Source of the DNA: Cohnella sp. OV330
GTDB taxonomy: Bacteria; Bacillota; Bacilli; Paenibacillales; Paenibacillaceae
Assembly (NCBI RefSeq): GCF_900112065.1
Contig: NZ_FOKE01000001.1
Coordinates: 262,453 to 326,452 of the forward strand
Direction: 5' to 3'
DNA: 64,000 nt
Shown here: piece by piece, positions 35,401-41,759 of the stretch
Numbering within the stretch: the first letter of the stretch is position 1
Layout: the number at the start of each line of letters is the position of its first letter
Translations under genes and position numbers: made by a program
The notes under the pieces: model-generated
Seen by the model: the letters and a program-made list of their open reading frames with translations, nothing else
What the model was told of the DNA's origin: nothing
Databases searched by the model: none

Positions 35401-38400
35401 ACGCCCGTGCCGACGACGATCTCCGTCGCGTTCGCGCTGACGAAGCGCAGCACGGCGTCAGCCGGTACCGTAAAGGCAACGGCCGAAGCCAGCTTGAATT
35501 CCTCCCGCTTCAGCTCCAGCGTATAGTCGTCGCCCGGCATGAGGCCGTTGAAGGCGACTTGATAGCTCAGTCCGCCGTCCGTCGTCTTAAGCGTATAGCT
35601 GCCCGGGGGAAGCGCGACGCCGCCTTGGCTCAGCACGAGCTGAAGGAACTGCAGATCCGGGATCTTGGCGCTGAACGTCACCTTCATGCCCGCCGTCGTA
35701 ATGCTGCCGAGCGTGACCGCGACCGTCTTCGTCACGGCGAACGACACCGGACCGACGCTTTGCTTCAAGTCGTTCGGCTTGTATTGCAGGGTGTACGTCT
35801 TGCCCTCCGCAAGCGTGCCGACCAGCGAATAGTTGGCGCCGCCGTCGTTCGTAGAGACCGACGTCAGGGCGAACGTCTCGCCCGTCGCGCTCTTGACGAC
35901 GAAGTTCTGCTTGCCCAGCCCGCCGACCGGCGTATCGAACCGGACCTTCAGGCCTTGCGCCGTCGCTTCGGTGACGCTATACGGCCCCGGCAGCGCGAAG
36001 CTCACCGGCGCCATCGCATATGACTCGTGATCGAGCCGGATCGTGTAGCCGATCCCCGGCTTGAGCGCTTGGTTCGGGACGCGAACCGCGTAGCTCGCCC
36101 CGTGATCCGCGGACTCGAATACGTTCGGCATGTAGACCTGCCCGTCCGGGTCCGCGATCGACAAGCCCAGATAGTTCTCGATCTCCGGAAAGGCCGGATC
36201 GAAGTTCAGGGTGAAGCGCCCGTCGCTCGACACGTCCGTGACGCTCGCCTTGAGGATCGGCTTGACGCGCATCGTTAGCGGCGTGTCGAACGCGACATTG
36301 TCCTTTTCCAAAGCGACCGTATAAGTCTCTCCGCTCGTCAGGCCCACGCTGACGCGATAATGGAGACCGCCGTCGTTCGTCGTCAGCTTCGCGCCGCTCA
36401 GCTTGACGTCCTGCGCATCGCGAATGTCCAAGTTGGCCGGGAGCAATCCGGGCACGGCATTGTCGAAAGCCAGATCGAAGCCCGACGTCGTTACGTTCGA
36501 GATCGTCGAAGCGCCCGCGTCGTTCGGATCGCCGGCCTCGAAGCCGACGCCGTCCTCCGGCAGATGGCCGGACAGCTTCAGGTTGTAGCGGCCTGCCGGC
36601 AGATTCGCCGTCAGCCGGTAGGAGCTTCCCTGATCGACCGTCACCGCCGACGCGATGCTCACCGCATCGCCCGTATCGGCGTCGGTCAGGCTGAAGCTGC
36701 CCGCGGAGAGGCCGTCGACCGGATCGCTCAGCTTCGCCGTCAGTCCGCTGCCGGTCACCCGATCGACGGAGAGCGTCGCGACGAGCGGCACGCTGACGTA
36801 GAAGTCGTTGGCGTCGAGGTCGGCGTCGACTTGCAGGAAGTAGGCGCCCGGCGCCAAGCTCGCCTGGATCTGATAGGTGCCGCCCTGATCGACAGTGGTC
36901 ACCGACTGGATCGGCACCGGAGCGTCGTCCGCCGCCTTTCTCAGATGGAAGCCGTATGCCGTATTGATAAGAACGGAAGGCACGAGCGCGAGCGTGAAGC
37001 CGTTCCTCGTCACGTTCGAGACGTCGCTCTGGCTGTAGACGTGAATCTTCTTCGGTGCGCCGAAGTCATAGCCGTCGGCATGCACGGATACTTGATAATC
37101 CTGCCCGCCCGTGCCGTTGAAGGAGACGACATAGATGCGCTGCCCGCTGTCGAAGGTCACGCCGACGATCCCGACCGGCTGGCCCGATGCGTCCTTGACC
37201 GAGAAGTTGTCCTTCGTCAGATTCGGAACCTGCGGGTTCAAGCCGGCCATGAACTGCGTCGGGATGTGTCCAGCGCCCCACAGATTCAGCGTCGCGCTCA
37301 CGAGCGTCGCCGGCGCGCCGAAGTCGTAGCCGTCCGCCGCGATCGCCAGCTTGAACGGTCCGCCGGCACTCATGCCGCTCGTCGACAAGGCGTAGGTGCT
37401 GCCCCCGTCGGCGGAGACGACCGCATCGATCGCGACGCCGGCGCCGCTCGCGTCCGTGATCGCGAATGCATTCGCGGCGAGGCCGGGTACCGGCAGCTCG
37501 AAGTGGACCGATACGCCGGTATAATTGCCGAAATAGCCGTCGAAGGTCGTATATTTGCCTATCGGGATCGCATCCGCGATATCGACGGCGCCTTCAAAAA
37601 ATTGAGCTTCGTCGGTCTCGAATCGGAAGGCGTACTGGCCCGACGCCGAGAGATTCGCCGTCACGGCGGCCGAACGGGCATCGGCGGCCAGTCTGAAGCT
37701 CTGCAGCGCGACCGGAGCGCCCGACGGATCCTTCAACGCGAGCTGCGCGGATGCCAGTCCATATACCGGACGCGAGAAATGCAGCTTGAAGCCGCCATGC
37801 GTCACGTCGGATACCGTCGTCGGCACTTGCTCCGGCTGCACCTTGACGGCGGCCGGCGCGTCGAAGACGTAACCCGCCTTGTTCAGCGTCAAGGAATAAG
37901 AAGCGTCCTTCGCCAGCCTCGCCCATACCTCGTATTTCTTGCCGACGGCGATCGCGCTCAGCATGTCGATGCTGACGGGCACGCCGTTCGCGTCGGCCAG
38001 CTCGAAGTTCAGCGCGTCCAAGCCGGACACGGTCTTGTCCAAGGACAGCAGGAAGCCGTTCACCGACACGCTGCTGGCCGTCGGCGTTACGACGACGTCG
38101 GCTTCGCTCTGAAGCGCGAACTGCAGATTCGCCCCGAAGCTGTAGCCCTGCTTCGCGATCGCGAGCGTGTAGACGACGCCCGTCTCCAGCGCGGCGGACA
38201 GGACGTAGGACAAGCCGCCGTCGACCGCCGTCGCGCTTGCGATCGCCGCGCTTGCGCCGCCTTCCTTAGTCAGCGTGAAGCCGCTCGCGCTTAAGCCTGT
38301 CACCGGCTCGCTGAACGTCACTTTGAACCCGCTCGCGCCGATCTCATAGACGGACGCGCCGACCGATACCGTCCCCGGGTCGGTGACCGGCACGAACACG

Positions 38401-40427
38401 GCGATCGGACTGCCGAAGCGGTAGCCTGCGCGCGCGATCGTCAACGTATAGGTCGCCCCTTCCGCGAGCGCGGCGGAGAGCGCGTACGTCGCGCCGCCGT
38501 CGGCCGTCGCGGCATCCGCGACCGCGACGGCTTCGTCCGTACCGTTGCGCCTCAGCGAGAAGCTCGCGGCGTTCAGCCCGGCGACCGCAGGACTAAGCGT
38601 GACGCGCAAGCCCGCGGTGCCGATATCCGCCGCGGCGGCCGAGACCGCGATCTCTTCAGGCGGCACGACCGGCACGGCGAACGTGACGGCCGCGCCGAAT
38701 TCGTAGCCGGACAAGGACAGGCGTACAGTATACGTCTCGCCCTCGTGCAGCGCCGCGACGACCCGGTACGCGCTGCCGTTCGTCAGCGTCGCCGCCGAGA
38801 CGACGGCTACGGCATGCCCCGCGGCGTCGGTCAGCGAGACCGCCGACGCGGTTAGCCCGGGCACGGCGGGACTCAGAGTCAAGCGAAAACCGCCCGCGCC
38901 CGCATCGGACGCGGCGACGGCGACGCGCGTCGAAGCCGGCGGCGGGGTCGGCGTAGGCGTCGGGGTCCCTCCCCCGCCGGTACCGCCGCCGCTTGTCCCG
39001 CCGCTCCCGGCCGAAGCCCCGGCCCGATCCGTCCTCTCTATCGAGACCGGCTTCGTCTCGAATACGATGCCCGGCGCGTCGAGAAGCGCCTTGTCGATGA
39101 TACCCGCCCCGGAGACGCTCGCCGCGCCGTGCAGCTCCATGTCCGCGACCCGGACGCCGGACGCCAGCGTGATCGACGCAGTCCCGACCTTCTCGCTCAC
39201 GATCAAACGCTCGACCGTACCGGCGCTCACGGTCACCTTCGCGTCGCCGACGATCTCCACTTGGCTGTACGCGCCGGACAACGAGACTTCGCCCGCTGCG
39301 GAGATCGTGATGCCTTCGATCGCGGCGCCGGAGGAGCCGTTCGATTCGATATTCGCGTCCGTCCGCACGTCCATCTGCTCGATGACTGTCGTGCCGCCGA
39401 CGACGATCCGGATCCGGCCGTCCTTCTTCTCGACGACGACCGTCCCGAGCCGCGAATCGTCGATATGCACGCTGTGCGCCCCGCCGCCCTGCAGATTCGT
39501 GCTCCCGCTTACGTCGACGCCCTTTAGGTAGGCGTCCCCTTCGCCGACGGCTGCGCCGATCGTCAGGTTACCGCGCACCGTCACGTTGCGAAGCGTGATG
39601 CCGGGCGCATCGATCACGACGTCCCCGGCGACCGCGACCGTGCCGGATGCCGGTCCATAGGTGCCTGCCGCCGTCAATCGCAGCGCGGCCGGCACGATGC
39701 CCCCGTCCGCGCCCTTTGCGGACTGCGTACGGATCCGGTCCAGCAGCACGACGGCCTCCGCGCGCGTCAGCTTCCCGCCGGGACGCACCGTTCCGTCCGC
39801 GAAGCCCTGAACGATGCCGCCTTCGACCAGCGCGCCAAGCGCGGCCCGGGCATAGCCCGGCACGTCTGCCCGGTCTCCGAACGCGCCGAGCGCGTTCGCC
39901 CCGTCGCGCTCGACGGCCGGCACGAGCTTCGCGAGCATGACGGCCGCCTCCGCGCGGGACAGCTGCCGATTCGGCTTGAACGTCCCGTCCGGGAAGCCGT
40001 TAATGTAGCCTGCCGACACTGCCGCCTGCACCTGTGGCGCGTACCAGGCGTTGTCCGGCACGTCGGCGAACTGCAGGCTCGCGCTCCCCTTGTAGGCGAA
40101 CAGCCGGTTCACGAGCGCCACGAACTCGATCCGGCTGATGACCTGGTCCGGACGCAAGGTACCGTCCTGGAAGCCGGTGATCAGCCCCAGGCGCTGCCAC
40201 TCCGCCATCGTATCGCCGGCCCAGTGCCCCGCCGTGTCGGCGGAAGCGGACGCGGCGGCCAAAGCCCCGAGGTCGGAAGCTCCGAATTCCGCAGCCTGCG
40301 CGGTCGCCGCCGCAGCCCTTCCTCCTCCGATGTTCGGCAGAACCAAGCCGCTCAGCATACTCGCGACGAGCAGCCACGCAAGCGCGATGCCGCGCCATTT
40401 TCTTCCTCTTTTCCCCACAGTGCGCAA
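26430..40427 (-). CDS. Giant 4,665-residue SLH-anchored repeat protein
   Basis: The single uninterrupted frame starts at TTG 40427 (GTG 40418 is an alternative with better spacing to AAGGGG). It encodes a signal peptide (about 12-40), three SLH domains (about 65-235; GFQDGTLRP, GFPDGTFKP, GFADGTVRP) and a beta-helix-like segment (about 245-470). A Gly/Pro/Thr linker (about 475-495) leads to about 24 repeats of 80-90 residues ending in GYxFG-type strands (499-2612) and an Ig-like domain with LYFDKQ (about 2612-2700). The remaining 1,900 or so residues are alanine-rich helical repeats. No catalytic motif or LPXTG signal is visible. It is presumably a wall-bound adhesin or fibre, with the helical part outermost. 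A two-component system is encoded upstream on the same strand. Confidence 0.9.
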   Translation of the reverse strand: MRTVGKRGRKWRGIALAWLLVASMLSGLVLPNIGGGRAAAATAQAAEFGASDLGALAAASASADTAGHWAGDTMAEWQRLGLITGFQDGTLRPDQVISRIEFVALVNRLFAYKGSASLQFADVPDNAWYAPQVQAAVSAGYINGFPDGTFKPNRQLSRAEAAVMLAKLVPAVERDGANALGAFGDRADVPGYARAALGALVEGGIVQGFADGTVRPGGKLTRAEAVVLLDRIRTQSAKGADGGIVPAALRLTAAGTYGPASGTVAVAGDVVIDAPGITLRNVTVRGNLTIGAAVGEGDAYLKGVDVSGSTNLQGGGAHSVHIDDSRLGTVVVEKKDGRIRIVVGGTTVIEQMDVRTDANIESNGSSGAAIEGITISAAGEVSLSGAYSQVEIVGDAKVTVSAGTVERLIVSEKVGTASITLASGVRVADMELHGAASVSGAGIIDKALLDAPGIVFETKPVSIERTDRAGASAGSGGTSGGGTGGGGTPTPTPTPPPASTRVAVAASDAGAGGFRLTLSPAVPGLTASAVSLTDAAGHAVAVVSAATLTNGSAYRVVAALHEGETYTVRLSLSGYEFGAAVTFAVPVVPPEEIAVSAAAADIGTAGLRVTLSPAVAGLNAASFSLRRNGTDEAVAVADAATADGGATYALSAALAEGATYTLTIARAGYRFGSPIAVFVPVTDPGTVSVGASVYEIGASGFKVTFSEPVTGLSASGFTLTKEGGASAAIASATAVDGGLSYVLSAALETGVVYTLAIAKQGYSFGANLQFALQSEADVVVTPTASSVSVNGFLLSLDKTVSGLDALNFELADANGVPVSIDMLSAIAVGKKYEVWARLAKDASYSLTLNKAGYVFDAPAAVKVQPEQVPTTVSDVTHGGFKLHFSRPVYGLASAQLALKDPSGAPVALQSFRLAADARSAAVTANLSASGQYAFRFETDEAQFFEGAVDIADAIPIGKYTTFDGYFGNYTGVSVHFELPVPGLAANAFAITDASGAGVAIDAVVSADGGSTYALSTSGMSAGGPFKLAIAADGYDFGAPATLVSATLNLWGAGHIPTQFMAGLNPQVPNLTKDNFSVKDASGQPVGIVGVTFDSGQRIYVVSFNGTGGQDYQVSVHADGYDFGAPKKIHVYSQSDVSNVTRNGFTLALVPSVLINTAYGFHLRKAADDAPVPIQSVTTVDQGGTYQIQASLAPGAYFLQVDADLDANDFYVSVPLVATLSVDRVTGSGLTAKLSDPVDGLSAGSFSLTDADTGDAVSIASAVTVDQGSSYRLTANLPAGRYNLKLSGHLPEDGVGFEAGDPNDAGASTISNVTTSGFDLAFDNAVPGLLPANLDIRDAQDVKLSGAKLTTNDGGLHYRVSVGLTSGETYTVALEKDNVAFDTPLTMRVKPILKASVTDVSSDGRFTLNFDPAFPEIENYLGLSIADPDGQVYMPNVFESADHGASYAVRVPNQALKPGIGYTIRLDHESYAMAPVSFALPGPYSVTEATAQGLKVRFDTPVGGLGKQNFVVKSATGETFALTSVSTNDGGANYSLVGTLAEGKTYTLQYKPNDLKQSVGPVSFAVTKTVAVTLGSITTAGMKVTFSAKIPDLQFLQLVLSQGGVALPPGSYTLKTTDGGLSYQVAFNGLMPGDDYTLELKREEFKLASAVAFTVPADAVLRFVSANATEIVVGTGVSGMTADNFALYNAKGQKVSVAVSEKEDAPGYYVLKGAFDVTQKYTLKAERTGYTFAPLAVGFKIEVSAFAFGSQAGFKLLLWPGVDGLTPADFAVTDREGNAVAVQSVQTADAGWTYYAKVPLASGKQYQVAIADKPPYVFRFASNQSISLHSNQVAVDRLTLKGFRLVFSSPVYLYNTDVILKDEDGQAVQIRSEISSDGGLSYDLETTLAAGKTYTLSFDKPGYDLGGDIALTVRSVATTFEGMESGNNNAFTLRFDQAVPDLRPSDFTIRRTGQRAPLPVHDATTDDGGYTYRIESSFWGSETVTALPAKSGYDFGDAIQVLVPAIVSPAVLGTGANYVDIGLNPAVMSLGKGDFLVRDASGNPLALTSAVSEDGWKTYRLTGPFVGGETYTILPSKTGYDFGRALTAKLPEAATVRAAAVDASGMTLVLSPGIGGLGEANFALRDGAGHAVAIQSVEALSGGTYKISATLTPGETYKATVSAAGFDFGAPVSAAVPIPVGVSYDGITPQGVTVRMSVPAPGLSAVSFKLTDAVGQAVPISAAASSDGGGTYALKASLPSGSAYSLSIAGAGYDFGAGLPFYVKEPAAASVENPMQTGFALRLDHAVRNLTAGHLSLKDSEGKTVAIGSLTTADGGLTYQAKATLIAGSSYTLVVSSPKADFGSALTFEAQRLIGVTVSDVSSTGFYVQFGEPVASLAPSLVTLMGDDGIVIPLDNNRFYKASADGTRYAVNVTMYAGAVYTLSIAGTNRAFAGPVEFALPKRTSSEVTGATAGGIALALSDPGIELLAADVDLLTADGDAVRVTGVVPGTTAGTYVVQAALAEGSTYSLRIVKFKYDFGAASSVYVPYRVSVRIAKLHEGGLTIALSMPVQGLAAKLIDASGRDAVGTLTTTDDGLTYTIAANVSYNQAFTLKLSKTGYDFGADLPVNNVSAPPQLVSAATSADGKLITLYFDKQLALTDERSVFSVKIDSQWQSGVLSTLGADKTQIVLTWTGKVIGESSKVSVASSGVNRVYAVNKTYMAPFEEVAVSNVSSLLGMIQSYANAGDAASPAQVLHAQYGKTPLETAIALREGGFKNAVLYAAVVREYLLDRTDLAPLLYAMNADAKAICDAYAKYNVAASFNGMDMIGQLISAGFTAAEIGPALQALGFSSKVAAVYLKKAGVSGEAAAQVLRSDYKETSAGAASLLRTANYAKNDIGAAIRRVYATAAADTVQALADGGLSASEIAAAVLSVYGTEAVDNAELLSRAGFEPSAIGDAIAQLYDYDSLSEAADVFLGAGFSASDAYGILSKEYGRELVAAELLGKGNTATEVGAGIRSAGAGAGVLIDAMKRIGDDDAAIAAAVNDVWVSTGTALSAILIEFAANGYTIERRSALAREYFGADIAAAVSALSPALDYAQRNSMIKYILAGGYDPAQTASYFMNNGMHPYETFRKLTLAGLSADKALGAMRDAVLQSGGPFGLNEAIQYIANDYNRRYTAAEAVAALRTVFAQAADVQTDAVSIATAASPYWDKLDISKALVGQMGLTLRDFLDLERTSAFARFGCPCAVPTAVNDAQYMFSNLTIQDMNGAMSTSGLYDLADVIDGNFYLNNIWYSRDKSAAAPYVMSALKNTGYAFEEVAAEFDRLNIANWIAAFSKNGIAASDVAAYLKSQSESMEQVIDRLAPYPLKDKALVLRDAYGIDAPAAAAVLTAHTNDDDEAIGRAIAWAYGGDPVALWIQTLRAQGGTATSVMNTIFARYPSYRDASLIGPALMRAGFDQADVLQGMVTVAYRYSGVVQLKDTIRVLQSLYSQQQVTISQLLKAASLDTPESGLAFLAYAGYSMADIAGSLKNDYGLTAAEAAALLAKQYPNDKKKILTGLAGLYGQTLAATMTETLEAAGITSAEGAIDYLRYEGFGIQELAGLMKDRYSWSAGKTAAAFVQRNMGANNALVTAISAAYGLSVEKVIHALLAEQGTATYAGAVPFVYQAQFSLATNVKVAKDGYGVSAGEAMKALLGTSYYQQSDVVAVVAQVYGTSQTANIVDSLAANHMDTLGSAVTFLGRMGFGLENIVRVGMEHYELTAGETAAELDGYYTTDEIQQAVSYVYGQTLTETMLDTLAATGKPEFADAIPDLLQSQFALSDIVLAAKAYYHLSAGEASYALLQSKLFASANVLATVAEYYGKPIAQSADELLDESGIAGIAEAALLLRSMGYSLQDVVEISKRYYGNTAAATTEALAALGFEDEAVVDWTVQYVYEGTSDSSASSGPQEALQEAGITGAGESVAYLWSAGYSLFDIVKFLKTFHGKSSAESAELLLGGGTLDVAAILSALNGVYGSTYDAATIDAFKRLGAFDSSDKAARLLSAAGYRMTAIAETMRSSYGLTFAQTQATLSSLGAYAATAIQTTVDQVYATVGASSGTLQQVLDLYGIRTQEGAVAFLRRQETPVADIVQYLKDAYDLGADEATALLVTYYPGTDLGLAISKVYYSSESIGYLAKILPDNATTPSSVVSFMKGSFSDAQIVLALKVLFHLDALGVIDAISPAVLSAERVRAAVAEVYGDDPLFAYLKRMKDRGANANDVSAELALRGLLDTAPASYLVDTLMKLGYDNASILKMRYNYFNVTRGNEGTEAEQGAQFAQLGVTSPAAIVQTLRNWTMLPYKVIYIVRAANPSASLTDIAFAMRGQNIAATDIMGAVSAVGDKPSSLSASFKALGLTAQQAMSNASDLAYAVRLQMLIDNGYALTDYFRNLDITGSNGPVTVQLLIASGVSASTLAKMMVSYRNMGFYSIAKALYDGGVTKIEDVAEALLAANCRPAWIIYYMQEIGDWTVKQIAQELHDADVISLVDLVAAIQYATGDRLNITYAIIKEISGSERQAFYNALDPAARSLVNNGEISMIVTITTLRYAGIDVSEAAGQLLNTEREYDLGTATKVMVLSGYNVLDVAETMIDVYRAILTFEITKIMFKKLAETAIPNFPDYYRIAKRLYQIVNFTIRVVDYTT
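27891..29921 (-). repeat. Nine ~75-residue helical repeats in the giant protein
   Basis: From residue 3503 to 4179 nine consecutive units measure 75, 75, 75, 73, 75, 79, 76, 77 and 72 residues. Each begins (F/Y)(S/G)L-x-(D/E)-(I/V)V-x3-K-x2-Y-x-(L/G)-(T/S)AxE, has V-x3-VYG near position 40-44, and closes with a helix A-x2-x-L-x3-G. The DNA copies have diverged, so the array is old. I do not recognise the repeat family. Confidence 0.8.
32603..38935 (-). repeat. About 24 beta repeats in the giant protein
   Basis: Units of roughly 80-90 residues share GFxVxFSxPVxGLxAxxFxLxD near the start, a DGGxxYxxxAxLxxGxxYxLxI middle, and a closing GYxFGAxLxF strand. They look like Ig/invasin-like beta sandwiches. 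The last is followed by an unrelated SbsA-like Ig domain. Confidence 0.8.
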
Positions 40428-40500
40428 ACCCCTTCCCTCGCTTGCCGCGCGCCGGATCAGGATCGACCCGATGCGGACGGATGGCGAGCATTCTAGGGCT

Positions 40501-40583
40501 AAGTCTACGGGACCCGAATAAAAGAATAATGAAAGAGTTCGTCAAAAAAAGACAAAAAACCGCATCGCATCAGGGCTTAGCGG
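40501..40583 (-). promoter_or_regulatory. Two-part conserved leader, copy 2 (giant SLH gene)
   Basis: The minus strand carries a CCGC/GCGG hairpin with a T-run (40583-40550) and the 37-nt conserved block (40537-40501), 73 nt before the TTG start. A TTGACG/TTTATT pair with 17-bp spacing (40545-40517) overlaps it and may be the promoter. The hairpin could also end the upstream response-regulator transcript. The first copy is at 22671-22754. Confidence 0.65.
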
Positions 40584-40607
40584 CGTTTTGTCACCTCTCT
40601 GAAAATA

Positions 40608-41759
40608 TTAGTTGGCGCTCGTAGGCAGCCCGCTGACGAGCGAATCATAGAGCAGCAGCAGTTCCTTGGACGGTTTGATGCCGAGCTCGCGGCCAAGCAG
40701 CTTCACGTAGTCGGTATACTGCGCGGTCAACCCCTTCTTGTCCCGCTCCATCGCGTGCTTGCGCATGAGCAGGGCGACGGCGGCCTCGTCCCAGGGGTTG
40801 CGGGCAAGCAGCTTATGAAGCAGCTTCGCGGCGGCGGCCGTGTCCTGCGTCTCAAGCAGCGCGGCGGCCGCCGCCCGCACGAAGGCCGCGTAGCGATCCG
40901 CCAGCCGCTCCGTATGCTGGACCGCCCAGACGTAGGCCTTGGCGCCGAACAGGTCGCCCGTGTACAGTCGCTCGACGTCCAGCGCTTCCGCTGCGTTGCC
41001 GGCGTGGAGCTTGCCCAGCCTGGCCGTCTCGCGCTCGAACGTCTCGTAGTCGACGACCGCGTCGTCCAGCTCCAGAACGTACCCGTCGTTCTCCGAGCGG
41101 ACCGCCTCGCGCAGGCCGATCGGCTCCAGCGACTTGCGCAGTTGATAGATCGCCGTGTTCAGATACTTCTCCGCGTTCGAGACGGTCATGCCCGCGAAAA
41201 TCTCCGCGATCAGGCGGTGACGGGAGATTCGCTTCCCGCGGCTCAGCAGCAGGTAAGCAAACAGCTCGGCGCTCTTGCCCGACATCCACTTCACCCTGCC
41301 CCGTTCGCTCTGCACGGCGAAGTCCCCCAGCGCCGACACGGTCACCCTGCCCTGCGTCTGCGCGGGCGCGTCCGCGGCCTTCGCGGTCTCCAGCGCCTTG
41401 CGGCTCTCCAGCGCGCGGTGGACCGTCCGCTCGAGCCGCTCCTGCGTCACCGGCTTCACCAGGTAATCGAGCGCGGACAGCTCGAACGCGTCTACGGCAT
41501 AGTCCTTGTGCGACGTGACGAACACGATCTGCGGCACGCCGCCTTCGCGATCCACCTGGGCGGCGAAAGACAGGCCGCTGCCGCCCGGCATGGAGATGTC
41601 GACGAAGGCCAGATCGACGTCTTCCCGCTCCTTCAGGAAGGCGGTCGCCGACGGCGCGTCCGAGAACGTGCCGACGACCTCCAGCCCGGCATACTTCTCC
41701 AACATTTTCCTCATGATGAGATGCATGACCGGCTCATCGTCAACCAGCATCACTTTCAT
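40608..41759 (-). CDS. Response regulator, REC-wHTH-BTAD (SARP-like)
   Basis: The 383-residue product has an N-terminal receiver domain (1-120) with the acidic pair DDE, phosphoacceptor Asp in LAFVDISMPG near residue 54, and the conserved lysine in LVKPV. A DNA-binding winged helix (about 145-235; SGKSAELFAYLLLSRGKRISRHRLI) and a helical bacterial transcriptional activator domain (about 240-380) follow. The gene overlaps the kinase gene by 20 bp, so the two are a cognate pair. Just downstream lies the giant SLH gene, a possible target. ATG 41759 has only a weak ribosome site and relies on coupling. Confidence 0.92.
   Translation of the reverse strand: MKVMLVDDEPVMHLIMRKMLEKYAGLEVVGTFSDAPSATAFLKEREDVDLAFVDISMPGGSGLSFAAQVDREGGVPQIVFVTSHKDYAVDAFELSALDYLVKPVTQERLERTVHRALESRKALETAKAADAPAQTQGRVTVSALGDFAVQSERGRVKWMSGKSAELFAYLLLSRGKRISRHRLIAEIFAGMTVSNAEKYLNTAIYQLRKSLEPIGLREAVRSENDGYVLELDDAVVDYETFERETARLGKLHAGNAAEALDVERLYTGDLFGAKAYVWAVQHTERLADRYAAFVRAAAAALLETQDTAAAAKLLHKLLARNPWDEAAVALLMRKHAMERDKKGLTAQYTDYVKLLGRELGIKPSKELLLLYDSLVSGLPTSAN

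Noticed and set aside
36360..38294. 644-codon plus-strand frame opposite the giant gene's beta repeats
   Set aside because: Antisense shadow; Arg/Val/Asp-rich nonsense composition and no start signal.
40501..40583. Possible cyclic-di-GMP (GEMM-I) riboswitch
   Set aside because: On the plus strand AAG..TACGG..CC faintly recalls GEMM sequence, but the GGGCAAACC/GAAA helix and the 3' GGTAGCCGGG part are missing and no plus-strand gene follows.
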